Positions 45,760-59,895 are shown, numbered from the stretch's first letter. The stretch is 64,000 nt of DNA from Azospirillum canadense (GCF_025961225.1 NZ_JAOQNG010000001.1:124001-188000); one strand, 5' to 3'. Translations and numbers: made by a program. The notes: generated from the letters alone by a model not told the origin.

Positions 45760-46929
45760 GTGGCCAAGCTCAACTACGTCTTCACCAGCGAGTCCGTGTC
45801 CGAGGGTCATCCGGACAAGGTGTGCGACCGCATTTCCGACGCGATCGTGGACCTGTACCTGTCGCACGACCCCTACGCCCGCGTGGCGGTGGAGACTCTG
45901 GCCACGACCAACCAGGTGGTGCTGGCCGGCGAGGTGCGCGGTCCGGAGAGCATCACGCCGGAGATGCTGGTGCAGGTCGCCCGCGCGGCGGTGAAGGACA
46001 TCGGCTACGAGCAGGACGGCTTCCACTGGGCGAAGATGGACGTCAAGTGCTTCGTCCACTCGCAGTCGGCCGACATCGCGGTGGGCGTCGACGCGGCGGG
46101 TGAGAAGGACGAGGGGGCGGGCGACCAGGGCATCATGTTCGGCTACGCCTGCAACGAGACCCCGGCGCTGATGCCGGCGCCGATCTACTACTCCCACGCC
46201 ATCCTGAAGTCGCTGGCCGAGGCGCGCCACTCAGGATCCGCCCCGCAGCTCGGCCCCGACGCCAAGAGCCAGGTGACGCTGCAGTACGAGAACGGCCGGC
46301 CGGTGCGCGCCACCGCCATCGTCGTCTCCACCCAGCACGCCGACGGCCTGACCCAGGAGGAGGTGCGCGAGATCGTCCGCCCGCACGTGCTCAACGTGCT
46401 GCCGCAGGGCTGGATGTGCGACGAGGCGCACTTCTACGTCAACCCGACCGGGCGCTTCGTGATCGGCGGGCCGGACGGCGACGCCGGGCTGACCGGGCGC
46501 AAGATCATCGTCGACACCTACGGCGGGGCCGCCCCGCACGGCGGCGGCGCGTTCTCCGGCAAGGACCCGACCAAGGTCGACCGCTCGGCCGCCTACGCGG
46601 CGCGGTATCTCGCCAAGAACGTGGTGGCCGCCGGCCTGGCCGAGCGCTGCACGATCCAGCTGTCCTACGCCATCGGCGTGTCCAAGCCGCTGTCGGTCTA
46701 CGTCGACACCCACGGCACCGGCCAGGTCGACGAGGACCAGCTCTCCGCCGTGCTGCAGAAGCTGGTCGACCTGTCGCCCCGCGGCATCCGCACGCACCTC
46801 GGCCTGAACAAGCCGATCTACGCGCGCACCGCGGCTTATGGCCACTTCGGCCGCGACGCCGAGCCCGACGGCGGCTTCGCCTGGGAAAAGACCGACCTCG
46901 TCGGCGACCTCCGCACGGCGTTCTTCTAA
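45760..46929 (+). CDS. metK: S-adenosylmethionine synthetase
   Basis: MetK (389 residues) makes SAM from methionine and ATP. The signatures are intact: [32 protein letters not shown] and the phosphate-loop [19 protein letters not shown] at 45760 has AGG upstream and gives the normal start ([16 protein letters not shown]). The open frame further upstream is not coding-like. Confidence 0.97.
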   Translation: MAKLNYVFTSESVSEGHPDKVCDRISDAIVDLYLSHDPYARVAVETLATTNQVVLAGEVRGPESITPEMLVQVARAAVKDIGYEQDGFHWAKMDVKCFVHSQSADIAVGVDAAGEKDEGAGDQGIMFGYACNETPALMPAPIYYSHAILKSLAEARHSGSAPQLGPDAKSQVTLQYENGRPVRATAIVVSTQHADGLTQEEVREIVRPHVLNVLPQGWMCDEAHFYVNPTGRFVIGGPDGDAGLTGRKIIVDTYGGAAPHGGGAFSGKDPTKVDRSAAYAARYLAKNVVAAGLAERCTIQLSYAIGVSKPLSVYVDTHGTGQVDEDQLSAVLQKLVDLSPRGIRTHLGLNKPIYARTAAYGHFGRDAEPDGGFAWEKTDLVGDLRTAFF

Positions 46930-46951
46930 GATCGACCAGTTTGGTTTGGCG

Positions 46952-46984
46952 TGCAGGGGCCCATGTGGCCCCTGCATCCGTTTC
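46952..46984 (+). terminator. Hairpin between metK and trmB
   Basis: A perfect 10-bp stem, TGCAGGGGCC-CATGT-GGCCCCTGCA, is followed by CCGTTT. It lies in the 72-bp gap, so readthrough into trmB is likely partial. Confidence 0.6.
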
Positions 46985-47001
46985 TGGACCTCGCATTGAT
47001 C

Positions 47002-47712
47002 ATGACCGACTCTTTTCCCGACGCTTCCAAGAGGCTGTACGGGCGGCGCAAGGGCCGTCCGCTGCGCAAGCGCAAGACCGAGCTGATCGACACGCTGCTG
47101 CCTTCGCTGCAAATCCCGGTGCCGCAGCCGGGCGAGCGCATCGACCCCCACGCCCTGTTCCCGAACCCGGTGCGCGACGTCTGGCTGGAGGTCGGCTTCG
47201 GCAGCGGCCACCACATGGCTTGGCAGGCGGCAAACAACCGCGACATCGGCGTGGTCGGGGCGGAGCCCTTCATCAACGGCGTGGCCGGCTTGCTGAAGCT
47301 GGTCGAAGACGAGGGCGTGCAGGACAACGTCCGCGTCCTGCCGGACGACGCCCGCCCGCTGCTCGACGCCCTGCCGGACGCATCCATCGGCCGCGCCTTC
47401 GTCCTGTTCGCCGACCCTTGGCCGAAGAAGCGCCATTGGGAACGCCGCTTCATCGGTCCGGCCAACCTGCCGCGCCTGTCGCGCGTCCTGAAGGACGGGG
47501 CGGAGCTGCGGCTGGCCAGCGACGACATGGGGCTGGTGCGCTGGATGCTGGAGCACACGGTCAAGCACCCGGACTTCGAATGGACCGCCCGCGGCCCTTC
47601 CGACTGGCGCCACCGCAGCGAGGACTGGCCGCCGACCCGTTACGAGGAAAAAGCCATCGAGGCCGGCCGCAAGCCGGTCTTCCTGCGCTTCATCCGCAAG
47701 CCGCGGGGCTGA
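47002..47712 (+). CDS. trmB: tRNA (guanine-N7)-methyltransferase
   Basis: TrmB (236 residues) methylates G46 of tRNAs. The SAM-binding motif reads LEVGFGSGHHMAWQA, and the family motif FVLFADPWPKKRHWERRF is complete. ATG at 47002 precedes the conserved RLYGRRKGRPLRKRK segment. The 3' end overlaps a convergent gene by 23 bp. Confidence 0.95.
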   Translation: MTDSFPDASKRLYGRRKGRPLRKRKTELIDTLLPSLQIPVPQPGERIDPHALFPNPVRDVWLEVGFGSGHHMAWQAANNRDIGVVGAEPFINGVAGLLKLVEDEGVQDNVRVLPDDARPLLDALPDASIGRAFVLFADPWPKKRHWERRFIGPANLPRLSRVLKDGAELRLASDDMGLVRWMLEHTVKHPDFEWTARGPSDWRHRSEDWPPTRYEEKAIEAGRKPVFLRFIRKPRG

Positions 47713-48019
47713 CCGGGTCCGGCGTTTCCACCACCGGCCCGGCGTAATGTTCCACGACCGGGAACGGGTCGTAGAAATGGTGGAGCAGGGCCTTCCAGCG
47801 GGCGTAGCGGTCCGACCCGCGGAAACCCTCCGAGTGGTCCTCAAGCTTTTCCCAGCGGACGAGCAGGAGGTAGCGGCCCGGCGCCTCCATGCAGGGCCGG
47901 ACCTCCAGGCCGCGGAATCCCGGCGTCGCGGCGATCAGCGGCTGCGCCTCGGCCATGGCCCGCTCGAAGGCGGTGCCCTGGCCGGGAGGCACCGACAGGA
48001 TCGCAATTTCCAGGATCAT
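47690..48019 (-). CDS. Antibiotic biosynthesis monooxygenase (ABM) domain protein
   Basis: A 109-residue ferredoxin-like-fold protein of the ABM superfamily. The pattern MILEIAILSVPPGQGTAFE, PGFRGLEV, RYLLLVRWEKLEDHSEGFR and FYDPFPVVEHY is typical. Members include heme-degrading and quinone-forming enzymes as well as proteins of unknown role; the function here is not determined. It is convergent with trmB, with overlapping 3' ends. Confidence 0.85.
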   Translation of the reverse strand: MILEIAILSVPPGQGTAFERAMAEAQPLIAATPGFRGLEVRPCMEAPGRYLLLVRWEKLEDHSEGFRGSDRYARWKALLHHFYDPFPVVEHYAGPVVETPDPVSPAACG

Positions 48020-48130
48020 GCCTCGCTCACCACGTCATTTCCGTCCTGAATCGCGCGGTTCATCCCCCGACTGTAGCGCCGGGCGCGCCCCTCACCAAGC
48101 CGCCGTGCATAGGCCAGGTCGGAAAAGCGC

Positions 48131-48158
48131 TTGCGGCTTGCTCCGGAATGTCTATATT
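48131..48158 (+). promoter_or_regulatory. Candidate promoter of the rimP-nusA operon
   Basis: TTGCGG and TATATT are 16 bp apart. The predicted transcript would start near 48165, about 55 bases before the terminator hairpin at 48219. Confidence 0.5.
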
Positions 48159-48218
48159 CACCGCATGAACCCATACGGATCGGCGGCTCGGGAAACCGGG
48201 CCGGCGGGACGCTTTGCG

Positions 48219-48247
48219 GGTGGGCTTAGGCCCACTTATTTTTTTAT
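48219..48247 (+). terminator. Intrinsic terminator in the rimP leader
   Basis: Stem GTGGGC-TTAG-GCCCAC is followed by TTATTTTTTTA, a classical intrinsic terminator. It lies about 70 bases upstream of rimP and downstream of a promoter candidate, so it is probably an attenuator or the end of a short RNA. Confidence 0.78.
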
Positions 48248-48317
48248 CAGCGCGTCGAATCCTCGGTTTGGTCCCAGGGCACCGGTCCGGGGAGACCGCG
48301 AGGGCGGGTCAGGTGGA

Positions 48318-48803
48318 ATGGAAGCAACCGGTCGTATCGAGCAGATCATCACGCCGTCCGTCGAGGCCATGGGCTACGAGGTCGTGCGTGTGCAGTTGAC
48401 CGGTGGGCAGCGCATGGTTCTGCAGGTCATGGCTGAACGCGCCGACGGCGCGGCCATGACGGTCGAGGACTGCGCCGACATCAGCCGTGCCATCTCCGCG
48501 GTTCTCGACGTTGAGGATCCGATCAAAAGCGCCTACACGCTGGAGGTCAGCTCGCCCGGCATCGACCGGCCGCTGACCCGGTTGAAGGATTTCGAACGCT
48601 TCGCCGGTTTCGAGGCCAAGCTGGAGACCCGGCTTGCCGTCGACAATCGCAAGCGCTTCAAGGGCATGCTGAAGGGCGTCGAGGACGGCCTTGTGTGCAT
48701 CGAAACGGAACAGGGAGCCGCCCGCCTGGAGTTCGACAACATCCTGCGCGCCAAGCTGGTTTTGACGGATGAACTGATCCGCGCCAGCCAGGAGCAGGGT
48801 TGA
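48318..48803 (+). CDS. rimP: Ribosome maturation factor RimP
   Basis: RimP (161 residues) assists 30S subunit assembly. The N-terminal domain has GYEVVRVQLTGGQRMVLQVM and DCADISRAISAVLDVEDPI; the SPGIDRPL motif and the C-terminal SH3-like part follow. ATG at 48318 follows AGGTGGA. The frame is open back to an ATG at 48165, but that would put the terminator hairpin in coding sequence. It is the first gene of the rimP-nusA-ylxR-infB operon. Confidence 0.94.
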   Translation: MEATGRIEQIITPSVEAMGYEVVRVQLTGGQRMVLQVMAERADGAAMTVEDCADISRAISAVLDVEDPIKSAYTLEVSSPGIDRPLTRLKDFERFAGFEAKLETRLAVDNRKRFKGMLKGVEDGLVCIETEQGAARLEFDNILRAKLVLTDELIRASQEQG

Positions 48804-48859
48804 CGGCCCGGTCCGGGTTCGACCCGCAAGAACAAACGCCAGTCCAGGAAGTGTGACGG

Positions 48860-50395
<1,536 letters not shown>

Positions 50396-50476
50396 CCCGG
50401 CGCGGTTGGGTCACGAAGGCCAGGAACGTCAAGGTTTGGGCCAGGAATATCAAGGTTTGGGATTGTATCGGTACGG

Positions 50477-51178
50477 ATGGTTGGACTGAACGAAGCGATT
50501 GGACAAGACCCGGAAGGGCTGCCGCCATGTGAGCCGCAGGAGCCCGCGGACCTGGAAAAGGGTCCGCTGCGCCGTTGCGTCGCCACGGGCACGGTTCAGC
50601 CCAAGGATGGGATGATCCGCTTCGTGGTCGCACCGGACGGCGAGATCGTCCCCGACCTGGAGGAGCGGCTTCCCGGCCGTGGCTTGTGGCTGACGGCCGA
50701 ACCGTCAGCCCTCGCCAAGGCGCTGGGCAAGAACCTGTTCGCCAAGGCGGCGAGGCGCGCGGTGCGCGTTCCGCCCGATCTGGCGGAACGGCTGGAGCGG
50801 TTGCTGGAGCGGCGTTGCCTGGATGCCTTCGGGCTGGCGCGCCGGGCCGGGCAGGCTCTGGCCGGGTATGAGAAGGTGCGCGAGGCGCTGAAGACCAACC
50901 AGGTCGCACGCGCCGGACCACCCTGTCTGCTGGTCGAAGCCAGCGACGGATCGCCCGACCAGCGGGGCAAGATCACAGCGCTGGCGCCGGATATGCCGGT
51001 GGTCGACCTCTTCGACTCGGCGGCGATGGCCGCCGCCTTGGGGAGGGAAGCCGCGGTGCATGCGGTGGTGGCGCGCGGGAAACTGGCCAAATCCTTGGTC
51101 CGTGACTCGGCGCGTCTCAAGGGTATCAAGGGCTTTGTCGCCGGCATTGCGCCGGCCGGCCGCGGAAGCAACGTCTGA
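50477..51178 (+). CDS. YlxR/L7Ae-like RNA-binding protein
   Basis: A 233-residue protein with an N-terminal YlxR (DUF448) domain (about 28-90; [20 protein letters not shown] and [11 protein letters not shown]) fused to an L7Ae/YlxQ-like domain (about 105-195). This fusion is standard between nusA and infB in alphaproteobacteria. It is probably a nucleoid- or ribosome-associated RNA-binding protein. Confidence 0.9.
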   Translation: MVGLNEAIGQDPEGLPPCEPQEPADLEKGPLRRCVATGTVQPKDGMIRFVVAPDGEIVPDLEERLPGRGLWLTAEPSALAKALGKNLFAKAARRAVRVPPDLAERLERLLERRCLDAFGLARRAGQALAGYEKVREALKTNQVARAGPPCLLVEASDGSPDQRGKITALAPDMPVVDLFDSAAMAAALGREAAVHAVVARGKLAKSLVRDSARLKGIKGFVAGIAPAGRGSNV

Positions 51179-51192
51179 CCATTCGGGAACCG

Positions 51193-54006
<2,814 letters not shown>

Positions 54007-54030
54007 GCCCGTCGCCATACCCCGGTTCTT

Positions 54031-54107
54031 CGGGCCGGTCCCTCGGACCCGGCCGTTTTCAGAGACCTGTTCGGACAAGGGCGCCCGTGCGCCCTTGTCC
54101 TGTTTTC
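54031..54107 (+). terminator. Two tandem terminator hairpins between infB and rbfA
   Basis: The first hairpin (about 54031-54060) pairs GGGCCGGTCC with GGACCCGGCC, with a bulge, followed by GTTTTC. The second (54073-54100) is a perfect 12-bp stem, GGACAAGGGCGC-CCGT-GCGCCCTTGTCC, followed by TGTTTTC. Confidence 0.65.
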
Positions 54108-54152
54108 GTGGGAGGCCAGATCCCTCCCGCACCGCTTTTCGGGATCGACACC

Positions 54153-54725
54153 ATGAGAAAAAAACACGACGCAGCCGGCAAGCCCCCGTCCCAGCGGCAA
54201 CTGCGCGTCGGCGAGGAACTGCGCCACGCGCTCGCGGAACTGCTCCAGCGCGGCGATTTCCACGACCCCGAACTGGCGGCTCTGAACGTCACCGTGACCG
54301 AGGTGCGGATCAGCCCGGACCTGCGCAACGCCACCGCCTTCGTCACGCCGCTGGGCGGCGGCCACATGGACGAGACTCTGGCGGCGCTGCGCCGGGCGGG
54401 TCCGTTCCTGCGCGGCCAGATCGCGCGCGCCATCAACCTGCGCCACGCCCCGACGCTGAGCTTCGAGGCCGACACGTCCTTCGACTACGCCAGCCACATC
54501 GACAACATCCTGCACAGCCCGGCGGTCGCCCGGGATGTGGGCTACACCAGCCTCGCTCACGTCAACGGCGACGATGACGACGATGAGGATGACCTCGACG
54601 AGGGGGACGACTCCTGGGACGAGGACGACCGCCCGGAGGATGAGGACGATCTCGACGACGAGGATGACGACCTCGACGAGGAGGATGAAGGTGAGGCGCC
54701 GCGCGGGGGCAAGCGTGGCTCGTAA
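54153..54725 (+). CDS. rbfA: Ribosome-binding factor A with acidic tail
   Basis: RbfA (190 residues) binds immature 30S subunits and assists 16S rRNA 5'-end processing. The KH-like domain covers about residues 13-125 (RVGEELRHALAELLQRG, VTVTEVRISPDLRNATAFV). The last ~55 residues are almost entirely Asp/Glu, much longer and more acidic than in most homologs. It overlaps truB. Confidence 0.94.
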   Translation: MRKKHDAAGKPPSQRQLRVGEELRHALAELLQRGDFHDPELAALNVTVTEVRISPDLRNATAFVTPLGGGHMDETLAALRRAGPFLRGQIARAINLRHAPTLSFEADTSFDYASHIDNILHSPAVARDVGYTSLAHVNGDDDDDEDDLDEGDDSWDEDDRPEDEDDLDDEDDDLDEEDEGEAPRGGKRGS

Positions 54726-55653
54726 GCGCAAGGGTGAGGCGATCCACGGCTGGATCGTGCTCGACAAGCCGGAAGGCCTGACCTCGACCCAGGCGCTGTC
54801 CAAGGTGCGCCGCCATCTGAACGCCGAGAAGGCCGGGCACGGCGGCACGCTGGACCCGCTGGCCACCGGCATCCTGCCCATCGCGCTGGGGGAGGCGACC
54901 AAGACCGTCTCCTACGCCATGGACGGGGAGAAGACCTACCGCTTCACCGTCCGCTGGGGCGCCCGCACCACCACCGACGACCGCGAGGGCGCGGTGGTCG
55001 AGACGTCCGACGTCCGCCCGGACGCCGACGCCATCCGGGCGGCACTCCCCGCCTTCCTGGGTCACATCGAGCAGATTCCGCCGCAGTTCTGCGCCATCAA
55101 GGTGGACGGCGAGCGCGCCTACGACATCGCCCGCGGGGGCGATGCCGTGGATCTGGCCGCCCGCACGGTCCGCATCGACCGGCTGGAACTGGTGGAGACG
55201 CCGGACGCCGACCACGCCGTTCTGGAGGTCGATTGCGGGAAGGGCACCTACGTGCGCTCCATCGCCCGCGACCTCGCCGAACGATTGGGGACGGTCGGGC
55301 ACATCGCGACGTTGCGCCGCCTGCGCGTGGGGTCTTTCAACCTGGAGCGGGCGATTTCCCTGGACGATCTGGTCGCGATGGAGCAAGGTGCGGCCGTCGA
55401 AAGACTTCTGCTGCCGATCGAGACCGCGCTGGACGACATCCCGGCGCTGGCCCTGACGGACGCGGAAGCGCACCGACTGAAACACGGCCAGACGGTGGCC
55501 CTCCTCACCCGGCAGGACCGCGAGCGCCTTACGGCGATCCGCGGTGATGTTGGTGGGGATGGCACCGTCATTGCGCTTTTCGGCGGGAAGCCGGTGGCGC
55601 TGGCGCGGGTGGAGGGGGCGGAAGTCCGTCCGGTGCGCGTCCTCAACCTTTAA
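54715..55653 (+). CDS. truB: tRNA pseudouridine(55) synthase
   Basis: TruB (about 312 residues) makes pseudouridine 55 in the T-loop. The catalytic Asp is in GHGGTLDPLATGILP, with the preceding LDKPEGLTSTQAL motif. KGTYVRSIARDLAERLG and a C-terminal PUA-like part follow. GTG at 54715 gives the family start (VARKRKGEAIHGWIVLDKP); GTG at 54691, with GGAGG 7 bp upstream, and ATG at 54685 are alternatives. All overlap the rbfA end, which encodes the acidic tail. Confidence 0.94.
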   Translation: MARKRKGEAIHGWIVLDKPEGLTSTQALSKVRRHLNAEKAGHGGTLDPLATGILPIALGEATKTVSYAMDGEKTYRFTVRWGARTTTDDREGAVVETSDVRPDADAIRAALPAFLGHIEQIPPQFCAIKVDGERAYDIARGGDAVDLAARTVRIDRLELVETPDADHAVLEVDCGKGTYVRSIARDLAERLGTVGHIATLRRLRVGSFNLERAISLDDLVAMEQGAAVERLLLPIETALDDIPALALTDAEAHRLKHGQTVALLTRQDRERLTAIRGDVGGDGTVIALFGGKPVALARVEGAEVRPVRVLNL

Positions 55654-55668
55654 GATACGGAGACCCCG

Positions 55669-55938
55669 ATGTCGATCACGCCCGATCGCAAGCAGGAACT
55701 GATCAAGGAATATTCCCGCGGTGAGGCCGACACCGGCTCGCCCGAGGTCCAGGTCGCGATCCTGTCCGAGCGCATCCGGAACCTGACCGAGCACCTGCAG
55801 GGCCACAAGAAGGACTTCCACTCCCGCCGTGGTCTGCTGGTCATGGTCGGCCAGCGCCGCCGTCTTCTTGACTATCTCAAGAAGAAGGACAACAGCCGCT
55901 ACGCCACGCTCATCGAGCGTCTGGGCCTGCGCCGCTAA
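55669..55938 (+). CDS. rpsO: 30S ribosomal protein S15
   Basis: S15 (89 residues) binds the central domain of 16S rRNA. The family signature is complete: [20 protein letters not shown] and [25 protein letters not shown] ribosome binding site precedes the ATG. It is the usual partner upstream of pnp. Confidence 0.98.
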   Translation: MSITPDRKQELIKEYSRGEADTGSPEVQVAILSERIRNLTEHLQGHKKDFHSRRGLLVMVGQRRRLLDYLKKKDNSRYATLIERLGLRR

Positions 55939-55982
55939 GTTTTGAGGCGTCCGTCCTGGTGACCGAACACACGCTCCGATCC

Positions 55983-56116
55983 GCCCTTGGTCCGCCGCAC
56001 CAGCTCCTGGTGCCAAGGGGACCGGCGCGCTGGTCGGGGCGTTCGGCTGTTGGCGAAGGTATGTTTTGATCAGACGGCCGGCTCCGGACCTTCCGGGACC
56101 GGCCGTTTGTCGTTTT
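55983..56116 (+). terminator. Two hairpins between rpsO and pnp
   Basis: Hairpin 1 (about 55984-56020) pairs GCACCAG with CTGGTGC inside an outer CCTTGG/CCAAGG. Hairpin 2 (56074-56110) pairs ACGGCCGG with CCGGCCGT and is followed by TTGTCGTTTT, a terminator-like tail. The rpsO-pnp gap (285 bp) is otherwise without recognisable features and is where PNPase autoregulation is expected in other bacteria. Confidence 0.6.
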
Positions 56117-56222
56117 GGGTTTTAGCCTCCGTTGTGGGGTTTCATGCGGGGTCGAACGACTGGTGGCCCCGGCCTAGGCCAGCAATCCGGCGGGCCTAGG
56201 TGTCGGATGGAAGGAAGACGCA

Positions 56223-58346
56223 ATGTTCAAGGTGTTCCGCAAAGAAATCGAATGGGGTGGGCGCAAGCTGACGTTCGAGACGGGCAAGATCGCCCGTCAG
56301 GCCGATGGCGCGGTCCTGGTCACCTATGGTGAGACCACGGTCCTGTGCACGGTCGTCGGCGCCAAGTCGCCGAAGCCCGGTGTCGATTTCTTCCCGCTGA
56401 CGGTCAACTACCAGGAAAAGTCCTTCGCGGCCGGCAAGATCCCCGGCGGCTTCTTCAAGCGCGAAGGCCGCCCGACGGAAAAGGAGACGCTGGTCAGCCG
56501 CCTGATCGACCGTCCCATCCGCCCGCTCTTCGCCGACGGCTTCCGCAACGAGACGCAGGTCATCTGCACCGTGCTGAGCCATGACCTGGAGAACGATCCC
56601 GACATCGTCGCCATGGTCGGCACCTCGGCCGCGCTGACCATCTCCGGCATTCCCTTCCTGGGCCCGATCGGCGCGGCGCGCGTCGGCTACGTCGACGGCC
56701 AGTACGTGCTGAACCCGACCATGGACCGCGTCGACGGCTCCGACCTCGACCTCGTGGTCGCCGGCACCCAGGAAGGCGTGCTGATGGTCGAATCGGAAGC
56801 CAAGGAGCTGTCCGAGGAGGTCATGCTCGGCGCCGTCATGTTCGGCCACAAGAATTTCCAGCCGGTCATCCAGGCCATCATCGACCTGGCCGAAGAATGC
56901 GCCAAGGAGCCGTGGGACCTGCCCGCGCCGGCCTATGACCGCGCCGCGCTCAAGGCGAAGCTGCGCGAGACCGTGGGCGCCGACGTGGAGGCCGCCTACA
57001 CCGAGACGGTGAAGCAGTCCCGCTACGAGAAGATCGGCGCCGCCAAGGCGAAGGCGCTGGAGGCTCTGGCCGAGTCCTTCGAGTCGCAGGCCATCGCGAC
57101 CGAGTTCAAGGAGCTGGAGGCCGACATCCTGCGCGGCGCCGTCCTGAAGACCGGCCGCCGCATCGACGGCCGCGACACCAAGACCGTCCGCCCGATCGTG
57201 TCGGAGGTCGGCGTGCTGCCGCGCGCCCACGGCTCGGCCCTGTTCACCCGCGGCGAGACTCAGGCGCTGGTCGTCACCACGCTGGGCACCAGCCAGGACG
57301 AGCAGATCATCGACGCGCTGGAAGGCGAGTACCGGGAGCATTTCATGCTCCACTACAACTTCCCCCCGTATTCGGTGGGCGAGGCCGGCCGCATGGGCTC
57401 GCCGGGCCGCCGCGAGATCGGCCACGGCAAGCTGGCCTGGCGCGCCATCCACCCGCTGCTGCCGAAGAAGGAAGACTTCCCCTACACGCTGCGCGTGGTG
57501 TCGGAAGTCACGGAGTCCAACGGCTCGTCGTCGATGGCGACGGTCTGCGGCACGTCCCTGTCGCTGATGGACGCCGGCGCCCCGCTGGCGCGCCCGGTGG
57601 CCGGCATCGCCATGGGCCTGATCAAGGAAGACACCGGCTTCGCGGTCCTGTCGGACATCCTGGGTGACGAGGATCACCTGGGCGACATGGACTTCAAGGT
57701 GGCCGGCACCGACAAGGGCGTCACCGCGCTCCAGATGGACATCAAGATCACCTCGATCACCGAGGAGATCATGAAGATCGCTCTGGGCCAGGCCAAGGAC
57801 GGCCGCCTGCACATCCTGGGCGAGATGGCCAAGGCCCTGACCGGCGCCCGCGAGGCGGTGAACGAGAACGCCCCGCGCATCACCGTGATCAACATCCCGA
57901 AGGAGAAGATCCGCGACGTGATCGGCTCCGGCGGCAAGGTGATCCGCGAGATCGTGGAGCAGACCGGCGCCAAGATCGACATCGAGGACGACGGCACGGT
58001 CAAGGTCGCCGCGGTCGACACCAAGGCCGCCCAGGCCGCCATCGACTGGATCAAGGGCATCGTCGCCGAGCCGGAACTGAACGTCATCTACACCGGCAAG
58101 GTCGTGAAGGTCGTCGACTTCGGCGCCTTCGTGAACTTCCTGGGCTCCAAGGACGGCCTCGTCCACATCTCCGAGCTGTCGCCGCAGCGCGTCGGCAAGG
58201 TGTCGGACGTCGTGTCGCAGGGCGATTCGGTGAAGGTCAAGGTCATCGGCTTCGACGACCGCGGCAAGGTCAAGCTGTCCATGAAGCAGGTCGACCAAGC
58301 CACCGGCGAAGACCTGACCAAGAAGGACGCCCCGGCCGCGCAGTGA
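56223..58346 (+). CDS. pnp: Polyribonucleotide nucleotidyltransferase
   Basis: PNPase (707 residues) is the phosphorolytic 3'-5' exoribonuclease of the degradosome. Two RNase PH domains (about 1-215 and 310-540) flank an alpha-helical domain. The active site includes [19 protein letters not shown] in the second PH domain. KH ([17 protein letters not shown], about 555-615) and S1 domains (about 620-690) end the protein. Confidence 0.98.
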   Translation: MFKVFRKEIEWGGRKLTFETGKIARQADGAVLVTYGETTVLCTVVGAKSPKPGVDFFPLTVNYQEKSFAAGKIPGGFFKREGRPTEKETLVSRLIDRPIRPLFADGFRNETQVICTVLSHDLENDPDIVAMVGTSAALTISGIPFLGPIGAARVGYVDGQYVLNPTMDRVDGSDLDLVVAGTQEGVLMVESEAKELSEEVMLGAVMFGHKNFQPVIQAIIDLAEECAKEPWDLPAPAYDRAALKAKLRETVGADVEAAYTETVKQSRYEKIGAAKAKALEALAESFESQAIATEFKELEADILRGAVLKTGRRIDGRDTKTVRPIVSEVGVLPRAHGSALFTRGETQALVVTTLGTSQDEQIIDALEGEYREHFMLHYNFPPYSVGEAGRMGSPGRREIGHGKLAWRAIHPLLPKKEDFPYTLRVVSEVTESNGSSSMATVCGTSLSLMDAGAPLARPVAGIAMGLIKEDTGFAVLSDILGDEDHLGDMDFKVAGTDKGVTALQMDIKITSITEEIMKIALGQAKDGRLHILGEMAKALTGAREAVNENAPRITVINIPKEKIRDVIGSGGKVIREIVEQTGAKIDIEDDGTVKVAAVDTKAAQAAIDWIKGIVAEPELNVIYTGKVVKVVDFGAFVNFLGSKDGLVHISELSPQRVGKVSDVVSQGDSVKVKVIGFDDRGKVKLSMKQVDQATGEDLTKKDAPAAQ

Positions 58347-58362
58347 TGCTGCGTCCACTCCC

Positions 58363-58437
58363 TCCCTCGCGCAAGCGGGGGAGGGCGCCTATTCTCCCTC
58401 CCCCGCCCAGCGGGGGAGGGTCGGGGTGGGGGCAAGG
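58363..58437. repeat. GC-rich palindromic intergenic repeat, copy 5 (short)
   Basis: Reading CCTCCCTCGCGCAAGCGGGG and then CTCCCTCCCCCGCCCAGCGGGGGAGGGTCGGGGTGGGGG-type sequence, this is a pair of C-rich/G-rich hairpins of the same style as the other copies, but without the GGTCGTGTTGGGCC flank. Confidence 0.6.
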
Positions 58438-58460
58438 GTTCCGACCCGCATCCAAAAGAG

Positions 58461-58487
58461 AAAAGGCGCCGCAAGGCGCCTTTTTTT
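58461..58487 (+). terminator. Intrinsic terminator of the rimP-pnp operon
   Basis: AAAAGGCGCC-GCAA-GGCGCCTTTTTTT: a 10-bp stem with A-T pairs extending into a seven-T run. Confidence 0.9.
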
Positions 58488-58535
58488 CGTGCTGGAACAA
58501 ACCGGTGGGCCGAATGCTACGAGCTATGGGCCGAT

Positions 58536-58564
58536 GATCGCGTCCCACCGCGTGGTGTCTGAGG
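58536..58564 (+). repeat. Left inverted repeat of the IS256-family element
   Basis: GATCGCGTCCCACC followed by GCGTGGTGTCTGAGG. Confidence 0.78.
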
Positions 58565-58695
58565 CGTGAGGCTGGCCCGCCGGAGCGCTCCCCCATAGCT
58601 GGCGCAGGCGGGCCGGCCGTTCGGGAGCGGCGGTCACCGTGTTCTTCGGCTAAGTTGAGGTTGCTTAACGACCATCAACCAAGACGGAGACCACG

Positions 58696-59895
58696 ATGAC
58701 CGAGGACAGGATCGCTCTTCAGGAGCTGATTGGGAAGAGCGCCGATGCCGACTTTCTGCGCGAGATGGTCGGCTTCGCCGCCCAGCGCCTGATGGAGCTG
58801 GAGGTGGAGAGCCTGTGCGGCGCCGGGTATGGCGAACGCAGCGAGGACCGCCAGACCAAGCGCAACGGCTACCGGGAGCGGACCTGGGAGACGCGCGCCG
58901 GGGCCATCGACCTGCGCATCCCCAAGCTGCGGCGCGGCTCCTACTTCCCGGCCTTCCTGGAGCCGCGCCGCACCGCGGAGAAGGCGCTAATCGCGGTGAT
59001 TCAGGAGGCCTACGTGCAGGGCATCTCGACGCGCAACGTCGATGATCTGGTCAAGGCGATGGGCATGACCGGCATCTCCAAGAGCCAGGTCAGCCGCCTG
59101 TGCCAGGACATCGACGAGCGCGTGCAGGCGTTCCTGAACCGGCCGCTGGAAGGCGACTGGCCCTTTGTGTGGCTGGATGCGACCTACGTGAAAGTGCGCC
59201 AGGACGGCCGCATCGTCTCGCTCGCCGCCATACTGGCCATCGGCGTCAACAGCGATGGCCGGCGCGAGGTGCTGGGGCTCGGCCTCGGGCTGTCGGAAGC
59301 CGAGACCTTCTGGACCGATTTCCTGCGCACCCTCACCCGCCGGGGCCTACGCGGCGTAAAGCTGGTGATCGCCGATGCGCATCTCGGGCTGAAGGCCGCC
59401 GCTTCCAAGGTGCTGGGCGCCACACTTCAACGCTGTCGTGTTCATTGCATGAGGAATCTCCTCGCCTGCGTCGGCAAGGCGCACCAGACGATGGTCGCGG
59501 CCACCATTCGCACCGCCTTTGCCCAGGAGACCGCTGAGGCGGCGCATGAGCAGTGGCGCCGGGTGGCCGACAGCCTGCGGCCGCGCTTTTCCAAGCTGGC
59601 GGCGCTGATGGACGAGGCGGAGTTCGACGTGCTGGCCTACATGAAGTACCCCAAGGACCTGCGCACCAAATTGCACAGCACGAATCCTCTGGAGCGGCTG
59701 AATGGCGAGATCAAGCGGCGCACCAACGTCGTCGGCATCTTCCCTGGCGAAGGGGCGGTTGTGCGCCTCGTCGGCGCCTTGCTGCTGGAGCAGCATGATG
59801 AATGGGCGGTGGCCCGGCGCTACATGACCATGGAAAGCCTGGCCGAGCTGTGCCACCCTCACACCCCTGATCCGCTGTCCATCGCAGCGGAGTAG
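58696..59895 (+). CDS. IS256-family transposase
   Basis: A 399-residue DDE transposase of the IS256 (Mutator-like) family. An N-terminal DNA-binding part with RNGYRERTWETRAG is followed by the catalytic core: WLDATYVKVRQDGR holds the first Asp, KLVIADAHLGLKAA the second, and the C-terminal LHSTNPLERLNGEIKRRTNVVGIFP region the Glu. The Cys/His segment RCRVHCMRNLL is typical. The reading frame is intact, so the element may be active. The ATG follows AAGACGGAGA. Confidence 0.94.
   Translation: MTEDRIALQELIGKSADADFLREMVGFAAQRLMELEVESLCGAGYGERSEDRQTKRNGYRERTWETRAGAIDLRIPKLRRGSYFPAFLEPRRTAEKALIAVIQEAYVQGISTRNVDDLVKAMGMTGISKSQVSRLCQDIDERVQAFLNRPLEGDWPFVWLDATYVKVRQDGRIVSLAAILAIGVNSDGRREVLGLGLGLSEAETFWTDFLRTLTRRGLRGVKLVIADAHLGLKAAASKVLGATLQRCRVHCMRNLLACVGKAHQTMVAATIRTAFAQETAEAAHEQWRRVADSLRPRFSKLAALMDEAEFDVLAYMKYPKDLRTKLHSTNPLERLNGEIKRRTNVVGIFPGEGAVVRLVGALLLEQHDEWAVARRYMTMESLAELCHPHTPDPLSIAAE

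Noticed and set aside
48240..48300. Possible tRNA at the place of E. coli metY (GTCGAATCC resembles a T-loop)
   Set aside because: No acceptor, D- or anticodon arms can be formed around it.
48165..48317. A 51-codon N-terminal extension of RimP
   Set aside because: It would translate the terminator hairpin, is not part of the RimP family, and ATG 48318 has its own ribosome binding site. Kept only as a possible leader peptide.
58528..58535. 8-bp target duplication of the IS256-family element
   Set aside because: Left flank GGGCCGAT and right flank GAGCCGAA differ at two positions; not accepted as a duplication.
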